The position numbers were made by a program, and so were the translations under genes. 64,000 nucleotides of DNA from Muricea muricata (Eukaryota; Cnidaria; Anthozoa; Malacalcyonacea; Plexauridae). Positions 50,601-60,755 of the stretch are shown here, in pieces. The stretch is taken from positions 9,446,004 through 9,510,003 of the forward strand of contig OY979728.1 of the NCBI GenBank assembly GCA_963855995.1, read 5' to 3'. The notes under the pieces are model-generated. The model saw only the letters and a program-made list of their open reading frames with translations, ran no database searches and was not told the origin of the DNA. Position 1 is the first letter of the stretch, and every line of letters begins with the position of its first letter.

Positions 50601-53600
50601 CTTATTGCTGTTTTAGGATTTGACTCATTTCACCTATTTCGGCTGAACATTGGCCTTGGATGTGGTAAGTGTTTTCATTCGGCATTTTCCCATATTACAT
50701 GGAAATGATGTAAAATTCTTCATGCATTACCGGATCAGCTCACGCTCGGATTTTAGCTAAGTTTGGGGCACTAGAGATGTACTTGGGACACTGTGCTAGT
50801 GTTGACCACTATGTTTGAACTTTTCCCACTTTGGTATATTCGCCTGAATTTTTGAAACTTTTCTAAATGCGATGAAATGTCATGAAACTTAGCTCAAAAT
50901 GATGAATTAGGTCATTGTATATGAAAAAACTCTGTTTGGAACCAGAACAACTTATCTTATTGCTGTTTTAGAATTTGACTCATTTCACCTATTTTGGCTG
51001 AACATTGGCCTTGGATGTGGTAAGTGTTTTCATTCGGCATTATCCCATATTACATGGAAATGATGTAAAATTCTTCATGCATTACCGGATCAGCTCACGC
51101 TCGGATTTTAGCTAAGTTTGGGACACTAGAGATGTACTTGGGACACTGTGCTAGTGTTGACCACTATGTTTGAACTTTTCCCACTTTGGTATATTCGCCT
51201 GAATTTTTGAAATTTTTCTAAATGCGATGAAATGTCATGAAACTTAGCTCAAAATGATGAATTAGGTCATTGTATATGAAAAAACTTAGTTTGGAACCAG
51301 AACAACTTATCTTATTGCTGTTTTAGAATTTGACTCATTTCACCTATTTTGGCTGAACATTGGCCTTGGATGTGGTAAGTGTTTTCATTCGGCATTTTCC
51401 CATATTACATGGAAATGATGTAAAATTCTTCATGCATTACCGGATCAGCTCACGCTCGGATTTTAGCTAAGTTTGGGGCACTAGAGATGTACTTGGGACA
51501 CTCTGCTAGTGTTGACCACTATGTTTGAACTTTTCCCACTTTGGTATATTGGCCTGAATTTTTGAAATTTTTCTAAATGCGATGAAATGTCATGAAACTT
51601 AGCTCAAAATGATGAATTACGTCATTGTATATGAAAAAACTTAGTTTGGAACCGGAACAACTTATCTTATTGCTTTTTTAGGATTTGACTCATTTCACCT
51701 ATTTTGGCTGAACATTGGCCTTGGATGTGGTAAGTGTTTTCATTTGGCATTTTCCCATATTACATGGAAATGATGTAAAATTCTTCATGCATTACCGGAT
51801 CAGCTCACGCTCGGATTTTAGCTAAGTTTGGGGCACTAGAGGTGTACTTGGGACACTCTGCTAGTGTTGACCACTATGTTTGAACTTTTCCCACTTTTGT
51901 ATATTGGCCTGAATTTTTGAAATTTTTCTAAATGCGATGAAATGTCATGAAACTTAGCTCAAAATGATGAATTAGGTCATTGTATTTGAAAAAACGTAGT
52001 TTGGAACCGGAACAACTTATCTTATTGCTGTTTTAGGATTTGACTCATTTCACCTATTTCGGCTGAACATTGGCCTTGGATGTGGTAAGTGTTTTCATTC
52101 GGCATTTTCCCATATTACATGGAAATGATGTAAAATTCTTCATGCATTACCGGATCAGCTCACGCTCGGATTTTAGCTAAGTTTGGGGCACTAGAGATGT
52201 ACTTGGGACACTGTGCTAGTGTTGACCACTATGTTTGAACTTTTCCCACTTTGGTATATTCGCCTGAATTTTTGAAACTTTTCTAAATGCGATGAAATGT
52301 CATGAAACTTAGCTCAAAATGATGAATTAGGTCATTGTATATGAAAAAACTCTGTTTGGAACCAGAACAACTTATCTTATTGCTGTTTTAGAATTTGACT
52401 CATTTCACCTATTTTGGCTGAACATTGGCCTTGGATGTGGTAAGTGTTTTCATTCGGCATTATCCCATATTACATGGAAATGATGTAAAATTCTTCATGC
52501 GTTACCGGATCAGCTCACGCTCGGATTTTAGCTAAGTTTGGGGCACTAGAGATGTACTTGGGACACTCTGCTAGTGTTGACCACTATGTTTGAACTTTTC
52601 CCACTTTGGTATATTGGCCTGAATTTTTGAAATTTTTCTAAATGCAATGAAATGTCATGAAACTTAGCTCAAAATGATGAATTACGTCATTGTATATGAA
52701 AAAACTTTGTTTGGAACCGGAACAACTTATCTTATTGCTGTTTTAGGATTTGACTCATTTCACCTATTTTGGCTGAACATTGGCCTTGGATGTGGTAAGT
52801 GTTTTCATTTGGCATTTTCCCATATTACATGGAAATGATGTAAAATTCTTCATGCATTACCGGATCAGCTCACGCTCGGATTTTAGCTAAGTTTGGGGCA
52901 CTAGAGATGTACTTGGGACACTCTGCTAGTGTTGACCACTATGTTTGAACTTTTCCCACTTTGGTATATTAGCCTGAATTTTTAAAATTTTTCTAAATGC
53001 GATGAAATGTCATGAAACTTAGCTCAAAATGATGAATTAGGTCATTGTATATGAAAAAACTTAGTTTGGAACCAGAACAACTTATCTTATTGCTGTTTTA
53101 GAATTTGACTCATTTCACCTATTTTGGCTGAACATTGGCCTTGGATGTGGTAAGTGTTTTCATTCGGCATTATCCCATATTACATGGAAATGATGTAAAA
53201 TTCTTCATGCATTACCGGATCAGCTCACGCTCGGATTTTAGCTAAGTTTGGGGCACTAGAGATGTACTTGGGACACTCTGCTAGTGTTGACCACTATGTT
53301 TGAACTTTTCCCACTTTGGTATATTAGCCTGAAATTTTAAAATTTTTCTAAATGCGACGAAATGTCATGAAACTTAGCTCAAAATTATGAATTAGGTCAT
53401 TGTATATGAAAAAACTTAGTTTGGAACCGGAACAACTTATCTTATTGCTGTTTTAGGATTTGACTCATTTCACCTATTTTGGCTGAACATTGGCCTTGGA
53501 TGTGGTAAGTGTTTTCATTTGGCATTTTCCCATATTACATGGAAATGATGTAAAATTCTTCATGCATTACCGGATCAGCTCACGCTCGGATTTTAGCTAA

Positions 53601-56600
53601 GTTTGGGGCACTAGAGATGTACTTGGGACACTCTGCTAGTGTTGACCACTATGTTTGAACTTTTCCCACTTTGGTATATTAGCCTGAATTTTTAAAATTT
53701 TTCTAAATGCGATGAAATGTCATGAAACTTAGCTCAAAATGATGAATTAGGTCATTGTATATGAAAAAACTTAGTTTGGAACCGGAACAACTTATCTTAT
53801 TGCTGTTTTAGGATTTGACTCATTTCACCTATTTTGGGTGAACATTGGCCTTGGATGTGGTAAGTGTTTTCATTTGGCATTTTCCCATATTACATGGAAA
53901 TGATGTAAAATTCTTCATGCATTACCGGATCAGCTCACGCTCGGATTTTAGCTAAGTTTGGGGCACTAGAGATGTACTTGGGACACTCTGCTAGTGTTGA
54001 CCACTATGTTTGAACTTTTCCCACTTTGGTATATTAGCCTGAATTTTTAAAATTTTTCTAAATGCGATGAAATGTCATGAAACTTAGCTCAAAATGATGA
54101 ATTAGGTCATTGTATATGAAAAAACTTAGTTTGGAACCGGAACAACTTATCTTGTTGCTGTTTTAGGATTTGACTCATTTCACCTATTTCGGCTGAACAT
54201 TGGCCTTGGATGTGGTAAGTGTTTTCATTTGGCATTTTCCCATATTACATGGAAATGATGTAAAATTCTTCATGCATTACCGGATCAGCTCATGCTCGGA
54301 TTTTAGCTAAGTTTGGGGCACTAGAGATGTACTTGGGACACTGTGCTAGTGTTGACCACTATGTTTGAACTTTTCCCACTTTGGTATATTGGCCTGAATT
54401 TTTGAAATTTTTCTAAATGCGATGAAATGTCATGAAACTTAGCTCAAAATGATGAATTACGTCATTGTATATGAAAAAACTTAGTTTGGAACCGGAACAA
54501 CTTATCTTATTGCTGTTTTAGGATTTGACTCATTTCACCTATTTCGGCTGAACATTGGCCTTGGATGTGGTAAGTGTTTTCATTTGGCATTTTCCCATAT
54601 TACATGGAAATGATGTAAAATTCTTCATGCATTACCAGATCAGCTCACGCTAGGATTTTAGCTAAGTTTGGGGCACTAGAGATGTACTTGGGACACTGTG
54701 CTAGTGTTGACCACTATGTTTGAACTTTTCCCACTTTGGTATATTAGCCTGAATTTTTAAAATTTTTCTAAATGCGATGAAATGTCATGAAACTTAGCTC
54801 AAAATGATGAATTAGGTCATTGTATATGAAAAAACTTAGTTTGGAACCGGAACAACTTATTTTTTATCTGTTTTAGAATTGGACTGATTTCACCTATTTT
54901 GGCTGAAGACTGGCCTTGTATGTGGTAAGTGTTTTCATTTGGCATTTTCCCATGTTAGATGGAAATGATGTGAAATTCTTCACGCATTACCAGATCAGCT
55001 CACGCTCGGATTTTAGCTAAGTTTGGGGAACTAGAGATTTACTTTGGAGAGTCTGGGAATGTTGACCACTGTAATTGAATTTTTCCTACTTTGGTATATT
55101 GGCCTGAGTTTTTGAAATTCTTCTAAATGCGATGAAATGTCATGAAACTTAGATCAAAATGATGAATTTGGTCATTGTATATGAAAAAACTTAGTTTGGA
55201 ACCAGAACAACTTATTTTTTTGCTTTTTTAGAATTGGACTGATTTCACCTATTTTGGCTGAAGACTGGCCTTATATGTGGTAAGTGTTTTCATTCGGCAT
55301 TTTCCCATGTTACATGGAAATAATGCGAAATTCTTCACGCCTTACCAGATCAGCTTGCGCTCGGATTTTAGCTTAGTTTGGGGAACTAGAGATGTACTTT
55401 GGAGAGTCTGGGAATGTTGACCACTATGTTTGCACTTTTCCCACTTTGGTATATTGGCCTGAATTTTGTAAATTCTTCTAAATGCGATGAAATGTCATAA
55501 AACTTAGCTCAAAATGATGAATTTGGTCATTGTAGATGAAAAAACTTAGTTTGGAACCAGAACAACTTTTTTTTTGCTGTTTTGGAATTGTACTGATTTC
55601 ACCTATTTTGGCTTAAGACTGGCCTTGTATGTGGGAAGTGTTTTCATTCGGCATTTTCCCATGTTACATGGAAATGATGTGAAATTCTTCACACCTTACC
55701 AGATCAGCTTACGCTCGGATTTTAGCTAAGTTTGGGGAACTAGAGATGTACTTTGGAGAGTCTGGGAATGTTGACCACTATGTTTGAACTTTTCCGACTT
55801 TGGTATATTGGCCTGAATTTTTGAAATTTTTCTAAATGGGATGAAATGTCATGAAACTTAGCTCAAAATGATGAATTTGGTCATTGTATATGAAAAAACT
55901 TAGTTTTGAACCAGAACAACTTATTTTATTGCTGTTTTAGAATTGGACTGATTTCACCTATTTTGGCTGAAGACTGGCCTTGTATGTGGTAAGTGTTTTC
56001 ATTCGGCATTTTCCCATGTTAGACGGAAATGATTTGAAATTCTTCACGCATTACCAGATCAGCTCACGCTCGGATTTTAGCTAAGTTTGGGGAACTAGAG
56101 ATTTACTTTGGAGAGTCTGGGAATGTTGACCACTATAATTGAATTTTTCCTACTTTGGTATATTGGCCTGAATTTTTGAAATTCTTCTAAATGCGATGAA
56201 ATGTCATGAAACTCTGCTCAAAATGATGAATTTGGTCATTGTATATGAAAAAACTTAGTTTGGAACCAGAACAACTTATTTTTTATCTGTTTTAGAATTG
56301 GACTGATTTCACCTATTTTTGCTGAAGACTGGCCTTGTATGTGGTAAGTGTTTTCATTTGGCATTTTCCCATGTTAGATGGAAATGATGTGAAATTCTTC
56401 ACGCATTACCAGGTCAGCTCACGCTCGGATTTTAGCTAAGTTTTGGGAACTAGAGATTTACTTTGGAGAGTCTGGGAATGTTGACCACTATAATTGAATT
56501 TTTCCTACTTTGGTATATTGGCCTGAATTTTTGAAATTCTTCTAAATGCGATGAAATGTCATGAAACTTAGCTCAAAATGATGAATTTGGTCATTGTATA

Positions 56601-57670
56601 TGAAAAAACTTAGTTTGGAACCAGAACAACTTATTTTATTGCTGTTTTAGAATTGGACTGATTTCACCTATTTTGGCTGAAGACTGGCCTTGTATGTGGT
56701 AATTGTTTTCATTCGGCATTTTCCCATGTTACATAAAAATGATGTGAAATTCTTCACGCATTACCAGATCAGCTCACGCTCGGATTTTAGGTAAGTTTGC
56801 GGCACTAGATGTTCTTTGGACACTCTACTAATGTTGACCTTTATGTTTGAACTTTTTCCACCTTGGTATATTGGCCTGAATTTTTGAAATTCTTCTAATT
56901 TCGATGAAATTTCATGAAACTTAGCTCAAAATGATGAATTTGGTCATTGTATATGAAAAAACTTAGTTTGGAACCAGAACAACTTGTTTTATTGCTATTT
57001 TAGAGTTTGACTTATTTCACCTATTTTGGCTGAACACTGGCCTTGTATATGGTAAGTGTTTTCATTCGGCATTTTCCCAAATTACATGGAAACGACGTAA
57101 AATTCTTCACGCATTACCGGATCGGCCCACGCTCAGATTTTAGCTAAGTTTGGGGCACTAGAGATGTACTTCGGACTGTCTTCTAATGTTGACCACTTTG
57201 TTTGAACTTTTCCCACTTTGTTGTATGGGCTTAATTTTTAAAATTTTGCTAAATTTGATGAGATCTTATGAAAATAGCTAAGGATGATCAAATTGGTCAT
57301 TGTATATGAAGAAACTTAGTTTGGAACCAGAACAACTTATCTTGTTGCTGTTTTAGAATTTGCTTCATTTCATTTATTTGACTAAGTACTGTTTTGGTCT
57401 GTGGTATCTGTTTTCATTGAGGTTCTTCCCATATAGCATCGAAATAATGTCAAACTCTTCGCGCATGGCCAAATCAACTCACATTTTTTAATAGCTATTT
57501 TTGGGGCAATAATGTTGTACTTGAGAGTGTCTTCTACTGTGTTGTACTATGTATGAACTTTTCCGCTTTGTGGTATGGGTTCAGATTTTTTAAATTTTTT
57601 AAAGTGCGATGAAATCCCATGAAACTTAGAAAGAAATGATCAAATCAGTCATGGTATATGAGAAAACTTT
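20650..57670. repeat. Satellite array, 355-bp monomer, about 104 copies
   Basis: Head-to-tail copies of one AT-rich unit. Using GTTGACCACTATGTTTGAAC as the register, successive starts fall at 20991, 21345, 21700, 22056, 22411, 22766 and 23120, giving spacings of 354-356. The first and last few copies (to about 22,000 and from about 54,900) carry a variant with TTTGGAGAGTCTGGGAA. The inner copies carry CTTGGGACACTGTGCTAG or its CTCTGC form and are nearly identical to one another. The last two copies (57,170-57,670) are the most decayed. No frame of 60 residues exists in 37 kb on either strand. The unit is about two nucleosome lengths. Such arrays are typical of heterochromatin or centromere-flanking DNA, but nothing in the sequence proves that role. 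No other element interrupts the array. Confidence 0.97.
41000..53000. repeat. Higher-order repeat domain within the satellite
   Basis: Marker variants recur at exact multiples of 355. The rare CTAGAGGTGTACTTGG form appears near 41,899, 43,674, 45,094, 47,580, 50,420 and 51,840, spaced 5, 4, 7, 8 and 4 monomers. It is always preceded one step earlier by the ATTACGTCATTG and TGCTTTTTTAGG variants and followed by TATTTGAAAAAACGTAG and TATTTCGGCTG. The basic block is four monomers (about 1,420 bp), and longer 7- and 8-monomer versions include extra copies with AAAACTCTGTTTGG. This is the signature of recent block-wise amplification. Confidence 0.85.
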
Positions 57671-57751
57671 GCAAACAATATTTTCAACTGGGTTTTGTTA
57701 TGTCAGACATTTTAAGATTTAACAAAGAAAAAAATGCCTTTTGAGGGGACG

Positions 57752-57809
57752 TAATTAGAGTGGACCTAATTAGAGTGGACCTAATTAGGTTTCCAGGTTC
57801 AATTCCTGG
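57752..57809 (+). other. tRNA-like T-arm with B-box, after a 15-bp tandem repeat
   Basis: CCAGG-TTCAATT-CCTGG (57793-57809) forms a perfect 5-bp stem with a 7-base loop, and GGTTCAATTCC (57796-57806) matches the RNA polymerase III B-box pattern GGTTCRANNCC. Upstream, TAATTAGAGTGGACC repeats at 57752, 57767 and partly at 57782; the TTAGAGTGG part loosely resembles an A-box. No full cloverleaf or matching acceptor stem is visible. It may be a tRNA-derived SINE head or a tRNA relic, lying just outside the end of the satellite. Confidence 0.4.
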
Positions 57810-57835
57810 AGTCAGATAGATGTGCACTAGTTTCA

Positions 57836-57912
57836 TATACTAGTAAGAATACCAGCCTTCGAAGTTCGCACATTTTGTAAATATACTAGTAAGAATACCA
57901 GCCGCACATTTT
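57836..57912. repeat. 46-bp tandem duplication
   Basis: The phrase ATACTAGTAAGAATACCAGC stands at 57837 and again at 57883, each followed after a short gap by GCACATTTT. It is non-coding. Confidence 0.8.
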
Positions 57913-58222
57913 TACGTCGTCGAGGAATTTCTGATGTTCATCCGGCGAAATTAAGGTCGGCATTGCCGCTCTGTGTGGCGTTTTAGAACGGCTGCTTTTT
58001 CTGTCACTATTGTTTTCATTAAAATGTGTTGAAATGCAAACAACTGTGTGTGACGTTTAAGCCTGTGAGAGTAAAACTACGGCAAAATTATTAAACAAGA
58101 ACATAAACCAACTTATTTATATACCACGAATCATGCAAGCAACAAGTACAAATGACCAACTAAAAGTAAAATAACGTTTGTTTTATTAAAATCCCAAACG
58201 AGTTATATTAAAATGTCAGACG

Positions 58223-60150
58223 TTAAGCCCTGAGGTATCGAATCAAGTCTTCATCGGATGATGTCCAATCATCACAGGAGATGTCCTCGACATTTAGCGC
58301 TTCATTTTCAGTTTCATCCTCCTCGCTTGATACGTACAAGTTGCTCAATAGCAGATGTAGGAGATCGGAATGGGTATTATTCTTGCGTCGTGCTTTGGCA
58401 TGTCGCTCTTGATATCCACGTGTTCGTTTGGATCCGTTTCTAATCTGTCCACTGTGGGTTAACTGACAGAAACAAATCAATTGCGTGGCTGTATCTTTCT
58501 GGAAAAGTGTTTGTGTCGCATCGTAATATTAGGGTATTCTCTAATGCCCGATTCTTCAATGATTGTCGCTCTTTGGCAAATACTTTCCACAAGAACGAAA
58601 ACAGGCGCTCCGTCTCAGCGTTAGACAAAGGTAGGGCGATACAAATTTTTGCCACATGAATGACATTTTCGACATTGAGCTCCTTCTGTTTCTTGAATAG
58701 ATTAGGCCATACTTTCGATCGGCAAAAACAAATTCACATGGTCAAAGACGGTTTCGAATTCACTCTGTAGCTTTTCGATTACGCAATTATTTGCTTCCAG
58801 CGATGATCGAAACCTGTTCACAATTGTATCCAAATTGATTTTAATTGTTTCGGCACCAATGTGTCTACAAGACTCTGAGTCAAGGAAAATAACAATGGCA
58901 GAAAAAACCGCTTCTTGCATAATCGGGCCGAGTCTTGATTGTAGCGATTTATGAAGACCATTTAACGATAGATTTGAACTCTCCAAGGACACGCTTCTTG
59001 GCTTCTTCGATGTCTCCATTCAATGGAAAATCGTGAAACAGAGAATGAAAATTTGTTGGATTTTCTCTTGTAGCATTCGTTTGTGGTATGACTTCTTCTT
59101 CATTCGGTTTTAAATACTTGAGCATGTTTGCAGTCGAAGAGAAGATCTCTGAATTGGAAAACTCCTCTACTCATTGTGCGTTCAGCAATTTTCCCACTTT
59201 TCCAATTACCTTTATCGATCGTTGGCAACTGCTGATAAGTGCTGGCAATATTATTTCACTTTCTTGCAAGACGTTGATTAAAGTTTGGATGATAGCAAGC
59301 ACCGTCTTGCTTCACAAAATTGAACAGCAAGCGATCATGCAGTGTGACACAAATCAGATCTAATACCTTGAAGGGTGGCTTTAACTTTACGTATCGACTG
59401 GTTGTATGGAGCAGATATTTGTTGATCCAAGAAAGCCATTAAAATTAGAGGGTTATAGTGTTGTTATGAATTGAAGGTTATGTGTGACTCCAAGTATTGG
59501 CGTTGATGTTCGACCCATCGAGTACCAGACGGTCGTTTGTATTTTCGTATTGAAATCCCTTCGATAATGGCTTGTCGCTTGAATAAGCGCCAGCCTAGCG
59601 CTGCTCGTTTAAAAAGATGATATACCTCTTGGGACAATTTCTCGCATACTGAGTTTAAGTGCTAGTCTTTAAAAGCATCAGCAATTGCATGTTCCAACTG
59701 ATGGCTTGGGCATCACACCTGCAAGTAGTGATCTCCGAATTCTGCTTTTAAAAGGTTATGTTGGTTAAGGTTGCACCATCAGAGCCTAACTCGATTTCAT
59801 GCTCTGCACATGTGACGGACAGCTCCAGTTTTTCGAAAGAATGTTCCATCGATACTTTAAGGCGTTCACCGTTAGCGTCTTCAGGCTCTTCTAGCGACAT
59901 GCCGACATGATTGAAAATTTAGGAATTCCGTCGGATGCAGTTTTTATCAGGAATAGTTCCTTTTCATCCATTTCCTTTCCCAAGCTGCTACCGTCGTTCA
60001 TGACGCTGAAATAACGGATTTTTCCGTTGTTTAGCGATTCCGTGATCGATTGCGATCGAACGCTTCTAGCAAGGTAAGTTACCATTTCTCCACCAGCTTT
60101 GTCATTCAATGTGCTTTTTCCGATATCAACCTACAGAAAAAAAATTAGGA
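58223..60150 (-). pseudogene. Decayed hAT-type transposase gene (KIAA1586-like lineage)
   Basis: Minus-strand remains in N-to-C order. A splice acceptor (ttttctgtag, near 60,131) opens into DIGKSTLNDKAGG, then IRYFSVMNDGSSLGKEMDEK (about 60,000), the first catalytic Asp region of the RNase H-like core. In another frame comes HEIELGSDGATL (about 59,790), the second catalytic region. Near 58,655-58,440 is the hAT dimerisation domain, LPLSNAETERLFSFLWKVFA then RQSLKNRALENTLILR. A further frame holds an acidic C-terminal tail (SSEEDETENEAL, SSDEDLIRYLRA). At least four frame changes and several stops separate these pieces, so it makes no full protein. The 'FSVM.DGSS....E.ELFL' wording is what I recall from KIAA1586-like hAT proteins. 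Element ends were not found. Confidence 0.75.
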
Positions 60151-60209
60151 AAACTACGGTGGCCCACAAGGGACACGTCTTCTCATTTTTGAAAACACGC
60201 ACACTCTTT

Positions 60210-60678
60210 GTAGAAATATAGGCCTGCTCCGTAGACACAGGCCTGCTCCGTGGAAATAGTCCTGCTCGTCGTAGAAATAGGCCTGCTCCGTGGAAACAGA
60301 CCTGCTCCGTGGAAACAGACCTGCTCCGTGGAAACAGGCCTGATCCGTAGAAATAGGCCTGCTCCGTGGAAACAGGCCTGCTCCGTAGAAATAGGCCTGC
60401 TCCGTGGAAACAGACCTTCTCCGTAGAAACAGGCCTGCTCCGTAGAAACAGGCCTGCTCCGTGGAAACAGGCCTTCTCCGCAGAAACAGGCCTGCTCCGT
60501 GGAAAGAGGCCTTCTCCGCAGAAACTGGCCTGCTCCGTAGAAGCAGGCCGGCTCCGTAGAAACAGGCCTTCTCCGTAGAAACAGGCCTTCTCCGTAGAAA
60601 TAGGCCTGCTCCGTAGAAACAGGCCTGCTCCGTAGAAACAGGCCTTCTCCGTAGAAATAGGCCTGCTCCGTGGAAATG
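60210..60678. repeat. 19-bp minisatellite, about 25 copies
   Basis: Unit AGGCCTGCTCCGTAGAAAC, with GTGGAAAC, CTTCTCCG and AATAGG variants, repeated over about 469 bases. It is much richer in GC than its surroundings. It ends 78 bases before the start codon of the integrase-core gene and begins about 60 bases from the hAT pseudogene's acceptor on the other strand, so it lies between two divergent 5' ends. Its open frames merely echo the repeat and are not genes. Confidence 0.95.
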
Positions 60679-60733
60679 GAAATTAAGCTTGCTCTGTTAG
60701 GGGACTGGTACTATTGCCAACTGTGATTTCAAA

Positions 60734-60754
60734 ATGGCGCCGGACTACATGTAA
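60734..60754 (+). promoter_or_regulatory. Six-codon upstream open frame overlapping a YY1-like motif
   Basis: AAAATGGCGCC contains an ATG in good context that starts a six-codon frame, ATG GCG CCG GAC TAC ATG, ending in TAA one base before the main start codon at 60756. The same bases resemble the YY1 pattern AANATGGCG found near animal transcription starts. If the bases are transcribed, the frame would limit initiation at the main ATG. If not, the motif would be a promoter element. Confidence 0.4.
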
Positions 60755-60755
60755 T

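Noticed and set aside
20650-57670. The satellite as a giant repetitive protein gene built of 48-base micro-exons
   Set aside because: The open frame differs between edge and core copies, several copies are 47 bases long, and stops occur in the other frames.
20650-57670. CENP-B box or a half-unit (dimeric) ancestry of the 355-bp monomer
   Set aside because: No match to the TTCG...CGGG pattern was seen by eye. Internal similarities (TTTTCCCA, TTAGCT words) do not share one offset, so a dimer origin is not supported.
60366-60578. 70-codon frame rich in Arg, Pro and Leu
   Set aside because: It is a direct echo of the 19-bp minisatellite; a 19-base period cycles through frames and no start context or homology supports it.
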